From JBNKHH01 sp050290245 (GTDB taxonomy: Bacteria > Pseudomonadota > Alphaproteobacteria > Rhodobacterales > Rhodobacteraceae), in contig JBNKHH010000035.1 in the NCBI GenBank assembly GCA_050290245.1, forward strand, positions 1 through 64,000: a DNA stretch of 64,000 bases, read 5' to 3'. Positions 8,349 to 17,025 of this stretch are shown here, in pieces; positions within the stretch are counted from its first letter, which is position 1, and each line of letters begins with the position of its first letter. Under the pieces are notes generated by a model. That model did not search any database. It was not told where the DNA came from and worked only from the letters and a program-made list of their open reading frames with translations. The position numbers and the translations under genes were made by a program.

Positions 8349-8990
8349 TCAATTCTGTTTCTTCCGCCCAGGCTTATGCCAGTAGGGAGGAGCCAGCCTA
8401 TCATTGATCTCCCTGCCACGTTCACGACTAATGCCGTGTTTCCTGTACCAGGTCTCTCGCTGGGTAACTGTGGGCTTTGCGCCAACTGGAAAGGTCGCCA
8501 CCCACTTGTTGAAAGCGGACTCAGTTTCGTCTGTTGAGACGAATCTTGCTTTGTCTCGCAGACGTACTTCTTGGCTGATCCACTCTATTGCGTCAGCTGC
8601 AGTCAAGACGGGCAGCTTACCTTCATATCGTTCACTGCCTGCATGAATGAAGATTCTCCCGGTCCAAAAGTTGGAGCCAACCGCAGAGACTCCCCGGCGT
8701 GCATAAACCTCCCATTCCACAGAAGGTATTGCTTCTTCGTCTTCATGTGTGAAAGCGATCAACTGGCCACCAATTAGGGCGGATATGACGGACTCATAGA
8801 CTTCGGAGATTTCCCCAAAAGCAAGTTCATCCTTCGTTGCGCCAAATGCGCGTTCAACAGCGTAGCAAAGCTCTCGGATTAGAACGTGATCGTTGGAAAT
8901 AACGGGTTCATTTGTTCGATCGAAGAAGGCTTTGGCTTCGAGTAAGTAGCGCTCTTCGACAGACATATGTGATTGGCTCTTGAGGGCCAT
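8349..8990 (-). CDS. Hypothetical protein coupled to the integrase
   Basis: 213 aa, not recognised. Its ATG (8988-8990) overlaps the integrase stop in a TAATG, so it is translationally coupled to int. An internal ATG at 8966 is an alternative start. The middle is acidic and mixed alpha/beta. The last 50 residues contain a helix-turn-helix-like stretch (TVTQRETWYRKHGISRERGREI) followed by a basic tail (KPGRKKQN), suggesting DNA binding. No membrane segment. A role in excision or regulation of the element is possible but unproven. Confidence 0.65.
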   Translation of the reverse strand: MALKSQSHMSVEERYLLEAKAFFDRTNEPVISNDHVLIRELCYAVERAFGATKDELAFGEISEVYESVISALIGGQLIAFTHEDEEAIPSVEWEVYARRGVSAVGSNFWTGRIFIHAGSERYEGKLPVLTAADAIEWISQEVRLRDKARFVSTDETESAFNKWVATFPVGAKPTVTQRETWYRKHGISRERGREINDRLAPPYWHKPGRKKQN

Positions 8991-10186
8991 TATTGGTACC
9001 CCGCCATCTTCACGATTTTTCCGCTACCTCCTGTCACATGATCGGCCCAGCGCTCCATCAGGCTTTGACGCTGCTCCAGGAAGTCAGTCTGCCGATATGT
9101 CTTTACGACCTTGGAGCCGGTCTCGTGCGCGATCGCCATTTCCGCCACCTCGTGAGGCACATCGGTCGCCTCGGCACACCATGTACGGAAACTGGTTCTG
9201 AACCCGTGAGGGCGAGCCGCCAGCCGCCTGCGTTCCATGTAACGGCTCATGGTCGCGTCGGAGAGAACCCCCTTTCGAGTACTCGGAAACAGGAAGCCGT
9301 CTCTCGCGAACGGACGTGCTTGCTCGATAACGGCGAGCGCCTCTGCCGATAGCGGCACCCGGAAGTCCTTGGTCTTGCCCTTGGCGCCCTTCATGTTCGC
9401 TGCGGGTACGGTCCATAGGTTGCCTTCGATCTCTTCGATACGACAGAACCTCACGGGCTTTGACCTGAGCGCGGTCAACAGAAGCAGCCGTAGTGCAAGT
9501 TGTGTGGGGGTGTATTCATTCAGCGAAGCATAGAAACCTGGAACGTCCTTCCACGGAATGCTCGGAATGTTCACCACTTTATGGCCGTGGTCACCTAAAA
9601 GGATCTTGGCTTTGTCTACCGCCTGAATATCCACGTTCAGGCCTTCTGCTGCCGCGTACTTCATGCAGATGCCAAGCCGATCCATTGCCTTTCGTGCCGT
9701 CGGTGCTTTTGATCGCCAGATTGGCGCCAGAGCATCCCGAATATGCACCTGGTCGATATTGGAGACTGGCAGGCCGCCCAGCTTCGGCAAAACGTGGAGA
9801 GCGAGAGGGCTGAACCAACGCCCGGCCGTTCCGTCGTCGCGAAGCATGGCTTTGCGCGCCTCAAAGCAAGCATCAGCCACATCTTTCAATAGTCGTAGGT
9901 TTCGACGTTGCTCTTGTTCCTTGAGATGCTTTTCGTGAACCGGGTCGATGCCAGACCGTACCTGAGCCCTGTAACCTGCAGCTGCATCACGCGCCTCTTT
10001 CAGGCTAACCGTGGGATAGCCGCCAAGACCCAGCTCTCTACGCCTGCCGTGAACCGTGACACGCAGAAACCACTGACCACCACCATCAGGCCTTTTGTGG
10101 AACCAGAGGCCGCCGCCATCCGAGATTTTGCCGGGCTTGGCGTTCTTGATCTGAAGGGCTGTAAGCTTCTCAACGGGTCTGGCCAC
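8990..10186 (-). CDS. int: Tyrosine site-specific integrase (P4-type)
   Basis: Catalyses integration and excision of the element at tRNA-Leu. N-terminal arm-binding domain (KLTALQIKNAKPGK ... LGLGGYPTVSLKEARDAA, the DUF4102 pattern), central core-binding domain, and C-terminal catalytic domain with Arg at about 241 (LLTALRSK), HGFR at 327-330, His 354 (AIAHETGS) and the nucleophile Tyr 364 (VVKTYRQTD). The open frame begins at 10207, but a GTG at 10186 has AGGTGG five bases upstream and yields 398 aa, normal for the family. All catalytic residues appear present, so the enzyme is probably active. Confidence 0.95.
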   Translation of the reverse strand: MARPVEKLTALQIKNAKPGKISDGGGLWFHKRPDGGGQWFLRVTVHGRRRELGLGGYPTVSLKEARDAAAGYRAQVRSGIDPVHEKHLKEQEQRRNLRLLKDVADACFEARKAMLRDDGTAGRWFSPLALHVLPKLGGLPVSNIDQVHIRDALAPIWRSKAPTARKAMDRLGICMKYAAAEGLNVDIQAVDKAKILLGDHGHKVVNIPSIPWKDVPGFYASLNEYTPTQLALRLLLLTALRSKPVRFCRIEEIEGNLWTVPAANMKGAKGKTKDFRVPLSAEALAVIEQARPFARDGFLFPSTRKGVLSDATMSRYMERRRLAARPHGFRTSFRTWCAEATDVPHEVAEMAIAHETGSKVVKTYRQTDFLEQRQSLMERWADHVTGGSGKIVKMAGYQ

Positions 10187-10348
10187 AATATCCACCTTTC
10201 TTTCCACCCCTATATTCTGCTATTCAGAGATACAGAATGCGAGCGTATGAGTGGATTATTGGGTGTCTTAGTGTTGATTTCAAACAAAATGTTGAGAAGG
10301 CTGCGCTGGGTAGAGACGGCATGAAACAGGTAGAAACACGTCGCTGGT

Positions 10349-10365
10349 TCCCTCCACCCGCACCA
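10349..10365 (+). repeat. attR: second copy of the tRNA-Leu core repeat
   Basis: Identical to 2546-2562. The sequence to its left lacks the rest of a tRNA, so this is an attachment-site remnant, not a second gene. Chromosomal sequence resumes to its right. Confidence 0.88.
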
Positions 10366-10406
10366 ACCTTCCATCTAAAGCGATATTTCAGGTCCTGGAG
10401 ACGGGG

Positions 10407-11636
10407 CTATCCGCCCTGCGACGCGCTTTCGATCGAGATGCGGGATTGTCCGAGCCGCGGGTGCAGATTGTGGGCCAGCCCCCAACAGGCAAAAAGTCCC
10501 GCCCCGCAGGCGATGAAGACGCCAGAGACCGGTGCGACCAAAAGGACCAGCCAAGCCGCTCCCGGCGTCACGATTCCCGAGACGTCGCGGAAGCTTGAAT
10601 AGATCGCCGACATTTCGGTGCGCTCGGAAGGTTTGACTGCGAGGAGGAAGGGCAGTCCCGCGCTGACGTCGAGCAGTACGAGAAACAGCGATCCGATCAT
10701 CAGAACCGCCACTGCAAAAAGCGGGTGGCCAAAATTCAGCCCGGCCAGCGCGAAAGCGAGGCCCGCGGAGAGAAAGCCGGTCTTGACCGCGGTGCGCACG
10801 GAGCGGGACTGCATGTAGCGCAGCATCAGCGGCGTGATGAAGAGCGCGGCACAGGAAATCGACATGGCGATGCCACCGGTCGCCTCACTCAGGCCGTTTT
10901 GGAGAGCGAATATCGGCAGGTAGACCACATAGACCCACCAGCCGCAGGACCGGACGACGGCAAAGATCCAGCCGGTGATCAGCCTGGGCTGGGCGAAGAA
11001 GCGTTGGAAATAGGCAAAAGGACTCGTCGGCGGCGCGCTGCTTTTAGTGATCAGCCTGCCGTCACCGAGGCGCATGACGACGAAAATGGCGAGTCTCACG
11101 AGAGCTGCGGTGGCAGCGATGAGGAAGGGTGCCGGCTTCCACCAACCGTAAAGGAACACGCCCAGGGCAGGGCCGATCGTCCATCCAAGGGCGCTGTAGA
11201 ACAAGCGCGAGGTCTCGAACCGGCCGAGCTCGATCTTGGCCACATAGTCCAGGACGTAAGCGTTGAAGCAGACAAAGGTCACGACGACCGAGAACGTGAT
11301 CGCGGCCAGCCCGGCGACCACGCCGGCAGGCGACCCCAGGGTCGCCAGAAGTGCGCCGACGACATAAAGAAGCGTGCCCCCCGAAAAGACCCAGCGACGG
11401 GGAATGAACCGGATGAGGTAGGGCACGAGCAGGCCAAGGATGAGCGAAGCACATCCGATCAGGAAATAAACCTCCGAAACGACGCTCTCATCCTTGAGGG
11501 TCTGGTAGATGACGAGCGGCATAACCGAGACCAGAATGCCGCGCGAGATCGCCTCGGCGCCCGCCAGTACGGCAAAGCCGCGCACGCTAGGCGCGGGCGT
11601 GTGGCGGAGCCATTCGGGAATTCGGCGATCATGCAT
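10407..11636 (-). CDS. MFS transporter
   Basis: 409-aa inner-membrane protein with about 12 hydrophobic segments, first beginning at residue 18 and a loop near residue 195 between the two halves. The family is recognisable by the overall 6+6 layout and the basic loop YLIRFIPRRWVFSGG after helix 2. No substrate-defining motif is visible; export of a small molecule is the default guess. It is the first chromosomal gene right of the integrated element, ending about 40 bp from attR, and is divergent from the trigger factor gene. Confidence 0.85.
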   Translation of the reverse strand: MHDRRIPEWLRHTPAPSVRGFAVLAGAEAISRGILVSVMPLVIYQTLKDESVVSEVYFLIGCASLILGLLVPYLIRFIPRRWVFSGGTLLYVVGALLATLGSPAGVVAGLAAITFSVVVTFVCFNAYVLDYVAKIELGRFETSRLFYSALGWTIGPALGVFLYGWWKPAPFLIAATAALVRLAIFVVMRLGDGRLITKSSAPPTSPFAYFQRFFAQPRLITGWIFAVVRSCGWWVYVVYLPIFALQNGLSEATGGIAMSISCAALFITPLMLRYMQSRSVRTAVKTGFLSAGLAFALAGLNFGHPLFAVAVLMIGSLFLVLLDVSAGLPFLLAVKPSERTEMSAIYSSFRDVSGIVTPGAAWLVLLVAPVSGVFIACGAGLFACWGLAHNLHPRLGQSRISIESASQGG

Positions 11637-11860
11637 CGCGGTGGCCTTTTTCGGTGTCGTTTCCTAGACGCCGAAGACGGTTCCGCGCATCTCCGATTGC
11701 GACTCGAAGTCGTTTTTTGCGACCTCAGGCCTCGGACAACGCGTGATAGCGCCGTTTGCCTGTCCTTTCAGCTTGCACCTCAAGGCGTCCTTGCCTAGAA
11801 GGGCCGCTGATTTTCCGCCCACCCGGAATCCGTCTGGTCGGGCCATGAGTGAGGATACCT

Positions 11861-13192
11861 ATGCAGGTCACCGAGACGCAGAACGAAGGCCTTAAGCGCG
11901 CCTACAAACTGATCGTGACGGCTGAAGAGCTGGACACGAAAGTGAACGAAAAGCTGGCCGAAGCGGCGCCCGAGATCGAAATGAAAGGCTTTCGCAAGGG
12001 CAAGGTGCCGATGGCGCTTTTGAAAAAGCAGTTCGGTCCGCGCATCCTGGGCGAAGCCATGCAGGAAAGCGTCGACGGCGCGATGAGCAAGCATTTCGAG
12101 GAATCGGGTGATCGTCCGGCGATGCAGCCAAAGGTCGAGATGACCAACGAGGACTGGAAAGAAGGCGAAGACGTCGAGGTCGCCATGTCGTATGAAGCTC
12201 TGCCTGAGATTCCGGACGTCGACCTGTCGAAACTCAAGCTTGAGAAGATGGTCGTCGAAGCCGACGACGCGGCCGTGGACGAGGCCTTGTCGAACCTTGC
12301 TGAAAACGCACAGAACTTTGCCGATCGTCGCAAGGGGTCCAAGGCGAAGGACGGTGATCAGGTGGTAATTGATTTCGTCGGCAAGGTCGACGACGTGGCC
12401 TTCGAAGGCGGTTCGGCCGAAGATTTCCCGCTGGTTTTGGGCTCGGGTCAGTTCATCCCCGGCTTTGAAGAGCAGCTGGTTGGCGTCAAGGTCGACGAGG
12501 AGAAGGCCGTCGAGGTGACCTTCCCCGAGGAGTACGGCAATGCCGATTTGGCCGGAAAGCCCGCCATTTTTGACGTGACAGTCAAGGCTGTCAAAGAGCC
12601 CAAGCCTGCCGAGATTGATGACGAACTTGCCAAGAAATACGGTGCGGAAGACCTTGCCGCGCTGAAAACTCAGGTATCCGAGCGAATCGTGGCCGAATAC
12701 CAGGGCGCATCGCGGGCGATCATGAAGCGCGCGCTGTTGGACGAATTGGACAAGGTCGTATCGTTTGATCTGCCGCCGTCGTTGGTCGAAGCCGAGGCAA
12801 ACCAGATCGCGCACCAGCTGTGGCACGAGGAAAACCCCGAGCACCACGGACACGACCACGGCGAGATCGAAGCCACGGATGAGCACAAGAAACTGGCCGA
12901 ACGCCGCGTCCGTCTGGGCCTTTTGTTGGCCGAATTGGGGCAGAAGGCCGAAGTCGAGGTGACCGACGCCGAGATGACGCAGGCCGTTATGAACCAGGCG
13001 CGTCAATATCCGGGTCAGGAGCGCGAGTTCTTTGAGTTCGTTCAGCAGAACCCGCAGATGCGCCAGCAGATCCAGGCGCCGATCTTTGAGGACAAGGTTG
13101 TCGATTACGTCTTTGAGCAGGTGACTGTCAAAGAGAAGAAGGCTTCGAAAGACGATCTTCAGAAAGCAGTCGAGGCGCTGGAGGACGAATAA
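11861..13192 (+). CDS. tig: Trigger factor
   Basis: Ribosome-associated peptidyl-prolyl isomerase and chaperone. 443 aa, the usual length. N-terminal ribosome-binding segment with GFRKGKVPMALLKKQFG near residue 45; central FKBP-type domain from DQVVIDFVGKVDD through FIPGFEEQLVG; helical C-terminal substrate-binding arms. ATG 11861 is preceded by TGAGG; the frame opens four codons earlier at a GTG. An acidic/His-rich insert (ENPEHHGHDHGEIE) in the C-terminal domain is typical of alphaproteobacterial versions. A terminator follows directly. Confidence 0.97.
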   Translation: MQVTETQNEGLKRAYKLIVTAEELDTKVNEKLAEAAPEIEMKGFRKGKVPMALLKKQFGPRILGEAMQESVDGAMSKHFEESGDRPAMQPKVEMTNEDWKEGEDVEVAMSYEALPEIPDVDLSKLKLEKMVVEADDAAVDEALSNLAENAQNFADRRKGSKAKDGDQVVIDFVGKVDDVAFEGGSAEDFPLVLGSGQFIPGFEEQLVGVKVDEEKAVEVTFPEEYGNADLAGKPAIFDVTVKAVKEPKPAEIDDELAKKYGAEDLAALKTQVSERIVAEYQGASRAIMKRALLDELDKVVSFDLPPSLVEAEANQIAHQLWHEENPEHHGHDHGEIEATDEHKKLAERRVRLGLLLAELGQKAEVEVTDAEMTQAVMNQARQYPGQEREFFEFVQQNPQMRQQIQAPIFEDKVVDYVFEQVTVKEKKASKDDLQKAVEALEDE

Positions 13193-13216
13193 GTCCCGAC
13201 GCGACGACCAACATCA

Positions 13217-13242
13217 GGGCTGCCGTTTCGGCGGCCCTTTTT
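13217..13242 (+). terminator. Rho-independent terminator of tig
   Basis: GGGCTGCCG TTT CGGCGGCCC forms a 9-bp stem with one G-U pair, followed by TTTTT. It lies 25 bp after the trigger factor stop. Confidence 0.85.
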
Positions 13243-13245
13243 GTT

Positions 13246-13443
13246 TCAGGCCATGGCGAAGCGACGGCGGATTTCGTAGCCGTGGGCGACTTTCTTCAGG
13301 CGCGTGGGAAGGAAGGGGTTGGGGGAGCCAGCCTGGCACCAGGCGGAATAGCTGCAAACCCGAACGGATGTGATCATGTAGAGCGCGAAAAACAGAAATG
13401 GCACGGTACGCTCGGTATCAACAACGGACAAAAACCAGGTCAC
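13246..13443 (-). CDS. Small hypothetical protein
   Basis: 65 codons from a GTG at 13441-13443 that has GAGGAG about 9 bp upstream. The N-terminal half contains one hydrophobic segment (VPFLFFALYMITSV) and the C-terminal half is basic, so it could be a small inner-membrane protein. No family recognised. The strong ribosome-binding site is the main support. Confidence 0.4.
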   Translation of the reverse strand: MTWFLSVVDTERTVPFLFFALYMITSVRVCSYSAWCQAGSPNPFLPTRLKKVAHGYEIRRRFAMA

Positions 13444-13704
13444 CTTTAGAACTCCTCGTCATAACATTACTCGTATCGACAGGATCAGTATTGCCCGCCC
13501 AATTCGTTCGATTCGTGGTGAATCACGGGTGATTTCAGGAAAAATTGCGGGCCGTCAGCCCAAATTTGCCGAAATGTGGCGTGAATGTGGCGAGGCTGCC
13601 TTGATCTTGCCTTGGGCGTGCAGGAACTGCTGAAATGCCCTGTAGGCGTCGCGTTAATACTTTGCTAACTTGTACGCGTACCGTTTTTTAGTTGTGTGTG
13701 TGCC

Positions 13705-14037
13705 ATGTTGGATTTCGCTTTGTGCCGTCCGTTCGACGCTTCCTCCCCCGAAAACTTGGATTCTGACCTGCTTGCCTGCGTTCTTGCACGGCTGAGCAAC
13801 GACGAGCTTGTCGCCTTGGAAGACGAGTTGGATTTCTGCGCATTTACCGGTGTGCCCTCGTTGCGAATCCTGAAGCTGCTGCGCGAAGTGACCGATCTTG
13901 ACTCGGGTTGGAGCGCACAATTGGAAGCCGAAGCCAACCCGGATCTTCCGGAGGCGGACTTCTCAGGACAGCGGCCTTCCGTCAAACGCGGCAACCGTAA
14001 TGCCCGCGGCTTCGAGCCCCTCGCGAACTGCGCCTGA
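13705..14037 (+). CDS. Hypothetical protein overlapping the end of pxpA
   Basis: 110 codons from ATG 13705 (MLDFALCRPFD). The first 80 residues look like a helical protein (LLACVLARLSNDELVALEDELDF ... LRILKLLREVTDLDSG), with acidic composition and good codon use. The last 25 codons overlap the 3' end of the convergent 5-oxoprolinase gene. Not recognised; no signal peptide. Confidence 0.45.
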   Translation: MLDFALCRPFDASSPENLDSDLLACVLARLSNDELVALEDELDFCAFTGVPSLRILKLLREVTDLDSGWSAQLEAEANPDLPEADFSGQRPSVKRGNRNARGFEPLANCA

Positions 14038-14736
14038 CAAAGCGACGGCCGCGGCGCTGTCGCCGTGCACGCAAATCGTGTCGATCCTGGTTTCGAGCCG
14101 CTGACCGTCTCCGGTCAGAATGGCACCGGCCTTGACCATGTCGACCATGCGCGCGGCGGCTTCTTCGGGGTCGTGTACCATGGCACCGGGCAGGCGGCGG
14201 TCGACAAGCGTCCCGTCGGCGTTGTAAGCGCGATCGGCGAAGATCTCTCCCGCCCATTTGCAGCCCAGGTCACGGGCGACGCTTTCCATCGCGGTCGCGG
14301 CCAGCCCCATGATGATAATGTCGGGTGCGACGTCGAGCGCCGCCTCGAAGCAGGCGCGCGCCATATCCGCATCGATGCAGGCCATGTTCGACAGTGCGCC
14401 ATGCAGTTTCAAATGGCGGACAGACCCTCCGACAGAGCGCGCCATGGCCTGGGCGGCCCCGACCTGGTACCGCACCATGTTCGCGAGCGTCGGCACGGGA
14501 ACCTGCATCTGGCGGCGACCGAACCCCTGCAGGTCGGGAAAGCCCGGATGGGCGCCGATGCCAACGCCGTTCCCGACGGCAAGTTTCATCGTTCTGGACA
14601 TTGTGTCGGCGTCACCGGCATGAAAGCCGCAGGCGATATTTGCCGAGGTCACGATCCGCAGAAGCGCCGCGTCGTCTCCCATGGGCCAGGGACCAAAGCC
14701 TTCACCCATATCTGAATTCAGGTCTACCTTTGTCAT
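13963..14736 (-). CDS. pxpA: LamB/YcsF family protein, 5-oxoprolinase subunit A
   Basis: 257 aa. The family member PxpA acts with PxpB/PxpC in ATP-dependent cleavage of 5-oxoproline to glutamate. Characteristic segments: VDLNSDMGEGFGPW at the N-terminus, SANIACGFHAGD near residue 32, GIGAHPGFPDLQGFGRR near residue 60, and VRHLKLHGALSNM near residue 100. The start at ATG 14736 begins the family sequence; the frame extends 35 codons further without similarity. PxpB/PxpC genes are not adjacent in this window, so the partner subunits must lie elsewhere. Confidence 0.9.
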   Translation of the reverse strand: MTKVDLNSDMGEGFGPWPMGDDAALLRIVTSANIACGFHAGDADTMSRTMKLAVGNGVGIGAHPGFPDLQGFGRRQMQVPVPTLANMVRYQVGAAQAMARSVGGSVRHLKLHGALSNMACIDADMARACFEAALDVAPDIIIMGLAATAMESVARDLGCKWAGEIFADRAYNADGTLVDRRLPGAMVHDPEEAAARMVDMVKAGAILTGDGQRLETRIDTICVHGDSAAAVALSGAVREGLEAAGITVAAFDGRPLS

Positions 14737-14843
14737 GGAACGATCATGATACGGGCAGCCTTGGAACCGCAAGAGCGGATGCGGCGCGATTTTTCGGAAA
14801 TGCCCTTTCGGGGGCGTGATTGTTGTCCTACCAAGGACCATGC

Positions 14844-14872
14844 GCGATCCGGGGAAGGGGTCGCACCCCGGA
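14844..14872. repeat. Perfect 9-bp inverted repeat upstream of the CLC gene
   Basis: GATCCGGGG (14844-14852) and CCCCGGATC (14864-14872) flank an 11-bp loop. It lies in the region between the divergent pxpA and CLC genes and would form a strong hairpin in either leader. There is no T-run, so a regulatory or repetitive-element origin is more likely than termination. Confidence 0.6.
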
Positions 14873-14930
14873 TCGGGTTTGCGGGTGGTCGGTCCAGGTC
14901 AGAGTCACAGCCCCGAAGCACAAGTTTCGC

Positions 14931-16619
14931 ATGGAAGCGCCTCGCCAGAACTGGATCCTCGCCATGTTGTCCGACGTGGTCGGCGCGGCTCGGCGTGCCT
15001 GGAGGATAATGCGCGAGCGGGGGCCGGGGCGAGTGCAGATCTGGTTCATCGCGCTTGTGATCGGCATCGTGGCGGCATGGGCCGCGGTTCTGTTTCGGCT
15101 GGGGATCAATTTTCTGCAATCAACCGTGTACGGTACCGACGATCCGCACCTCTTGCACAGCTTTGCCGAAACCCTGCCTTGGTACATGGTTCTCTTGATT
15201 CCTGTGGCGGGCGGTCTGGCAGTTGGCCTGATCCTGAACCAATTCACGAACGATGGCAGGGCGCGGTCGGTGGCCGAAGTGATTGAGGGCGCAGCCGTGC
15301 AGGACGGACGAGTGGAACAGCGTGAAGGGCTGGCCTCGGCCCTTGCCTCGATGATCACACTTGGCACGGGTGGGTCGACGGGCCGGGAGGGGCCGGTGGT
15401 GCATCTGGCTGCGGTGATCTCGACCTGGGTGTCGAACCGGATCAGGGCCGACGGCATCACCGGGCGCGACCTGTTGGGCTGCGCAGTGGCGGCGGCAGTT
15501 TCGGCCTCGTTCAACGCGCCGATTGCTGGAGCCCTGTTCGCGTTGGAGGTGATCCTGCGGCATTTCGCGGTACATGCCTTTGCGCCCATCGTGATCGCCT
15601 CGGTCGCGGGAACCGTGATATCGCGGCTGGTCTTCGGCGACGTGACCGAGTTCATGCTGGTCGAGGAGGGGGCGCTGGCTTTTTATGTTGAGTTGCCAGC
15701 CTTCCTGATCCTGGGGATGCTGGCCGGGGTGGTCGCCGTCCTGTTGATGGGCACGATATTCCTGGGCGACGATCTGGGCAATCAGATCCAGCGGCGGACG
15801 CGGATGCCGGGTGTCCTGAGACCCGCCGTGGCGGGTGCCTTGCTGGGCGGCCTTGCTTTGGTCTTTCCGCACATCATCGGGGTCGGATACGAGACAACCT
15901 CGGCGGCATTGACCGGCAAACTGTTATGGCACGAGGCTGTGGTGTTCTGCGTGATCAAGGTGATCGCAGTGTCGATCACCATGGCTGGTCGCATGGGAGG
16001 TGGGGTGTTTTCTCCGTCACTGATGGTTGGCGCGCTGTTGGGGCTGGCCTTTGGTCTCACGGCGACGGCGATCTTCCCGAACGTCTCAGGGTCCGAGACC
16101 ATCTATGCGCTGGCGGGCATGGGCGCCGTGGCAGCCGCCGTGCTGGGTGCGCCGATTTCGACGACGTTGATCGTCTTCGAGCTCACCGGCGACTGGCAGA
16201 CCGGGTTGGCGGTGATGGTCGCCGTGTCCATGTCGACCTCGATTGCCTCGCGGCTGGTGGACCGGTCGTTCTTCCTGACCGTTCTCGAGCGAAGAAACAT
16301 CCATCTGTCAAAGGGGCCGCAGGCCTACCTTTTGTCGTTGTTTCGTGTGGCGAATGTCATGCGTAAACCCGACGATCCACAGGCCGCGACGGAAGACGCG
16401 CTTCTTGCGGCTATCGAGGAGGGACAATGGGTCGAGCCAGATGCCACGCTTGAGGAGGCCCTGCCGTTGTTCGAGAGTTCGAGGCGGCCTTTCATTGCCG
16501 TCGTCATGCCAGGCGAAGAGGGGGAGGCGCCGCAGATTTACGGTGCCCTGTTCCATGTCGATGTGCTGAGGGCATATAACCGTGCCTTGGCGGCAACGGC
16601 CGCCGAGGAGCACAGCTGA
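14931..16619 (+). CDS. CLC-type chloride channel/antiporter
   Basis: 562-aa inner-membrane protein moving chloride, possibly in exchange for protons. The family selectivity motifs are present: GTGGSTGREGP near residue 145 including the gating glutamate, GGGVFSPSLMVGALLG near residue 360, and about ten or more membrane segments. After the last membrane segment there is a soluble tail (VEPDATLEEALPLFESSRRPFIAVV) resembling a CBS half-domain. ATG 14931 was chosen because the stretch from 14820 has no family similarity; ATG 14964 is also possible. It converges with the DUF427 gene, 9 bp between stops. Confidence 0.92.
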   Translation: MEAPRQNWILAMLSDVVGAARRAWRIMRERGPGRVQIWFIALVIGIVAAWAAVLFRLGINFLQSTVYGTDDPHLLHSFAETLPWYMVLLIPVAGGLAVGLILNQFTNDGRARSVAEVIEGAAVQDGRVEQREGLASALASMITLGTGGSTGREGPVVHLAAVISTWVSNRIRADGITGRDLLGCAVAAAVSASFNAPIAGALFALEVILRHFAVHAFAPIVIASVAGTVISRLVFGDVTEFMLVEEGALAFYVELPAFLILGMLAGVVAVLLMGTIFLGDDLGNQIQRRTRMPGVLRPAVAGALLGGLALVFPHIIGVGYETTSAALTGKLLWHEAVVFCVIKVIAVSITMAGRMGGGVFSPSLMVGALLGLAFGLTATAIFPNVSGSETIYALAGMGAVAAAVLGAPISTTLIVFELTGDWQTGLAVMVAVSMSTSIASRLVDRSFFLTVLERRNIHLSKGPQAYLLSLFRVANVMRKPDDPQAATEDALLAAIEEGQWVEPDATLEEALPLFESSRRPFIAVVMPGEEGEAPQIYGALFHVDVLRAYNRALAATAAEEHS

Positions 16620-16628
16620 CGCTTGATA

Positions 16629-16973
16629 TCAGACCTGCTCTATCGCCACCGTGTCGCTGGCGTAAAAGGCGATGTAGTCCTTGATAGAGGCGACCTCGGG
16701 TTTGGGATCTTCGTAGGACCAGGCGGCATTCTCCAGAACCGTGCTCTTGGTGACGATCGAGTAATGGCTGGAGTCACCCTTCCATTTGCAAGTAGTCACA
16801 TGGTCAGATCGGTCGAGGAATTCCATCGCGATATCGGACTTCGGAAAGTAGATGACATAGGGATAGTCCCCCTCTGTCAGCTTGAGGGCATTGTCGCTTT
16901 CACCAATGACCGCCCCCCCTGCGCGAACCACCCAAGTTCCTTCGGCAGGCTGGATGTTGATATGATCCGCCAT
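16629..16973 (-). CDS. DUF427 domain protein
   Basis: 114-aa soluble protein consisting of one DUF427 domain. The recognisable features are the beta-rich N-terminal half (VVRAGGAVIGES), the YVIYFPKSDI segment and the CKWKGDSSHYSI motif near residue 62, followed by WSYEDPKPEV. The biochemical function of DUF427 is not established. It is monocistronic between convergent and divergent neighbours. Confidence 0.85.
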   Translation of the reverse strand: MADHINIQPAEGTWVVRAGGAVIGESDNALKLTEGDYPYVIYFPKSDIAMEFLDRSDHVTTCKWKGDSSHYSIVTKSTVLENAAWSYEDPKPEVASIKDYIAFYASDTVAIEQV

Positions 16974-17025
16974 TTATAATCTCCTGTTTTGCCGAGGGTA
17001 TCAGCAGTGACGTAACAAGGCTATG

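Larger units (their letters stand above)
2546..10365. mobile_element. 7.8-kb integrated element at tRNA-Leu(UAG)
   Basis: The element is delimited by a 17-bp exact direct repeat (2546-2562 and 10349-10365). The left copy is the tRNA-Leu 3' end; the right copy lies about 160 bp beyond the start of a tyrosine integrase. Between them the base composition is visibly more AT-rich than in the flanks and the genes are non-housekeeping: HEPN-like protein, acyltransferase, lipoprotein, replication-like protein, AlpA-type regulator and integrase. There is no relaxase, capsid or tail gene, so it looks like a small integrative island or phage-satellite-like element needing help to move. The integrase sits at the end away from the intact tRNA. 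Confidence 0.85.

Noticed and set aside
10341..10365. Possible second tRNA near 10350
   Set aside because: Only the last 17 bp match a tRNA; no D or anticodon arm precedes it, so it is the attR site.
10725..11798. 357-codon frame antisense to the MFS gene
   Set aside because: Very hydrophilic, low-complexity, and mirror of a 12-helix transporter; not a real gene.
11795..13006. 403-codon open frame antisense to trigger factor
   Set aside because: It mirrors codon positions of a highly conserved gene, has no family similarity and no ribosome-binding site; GC-rich third positions create such frames.
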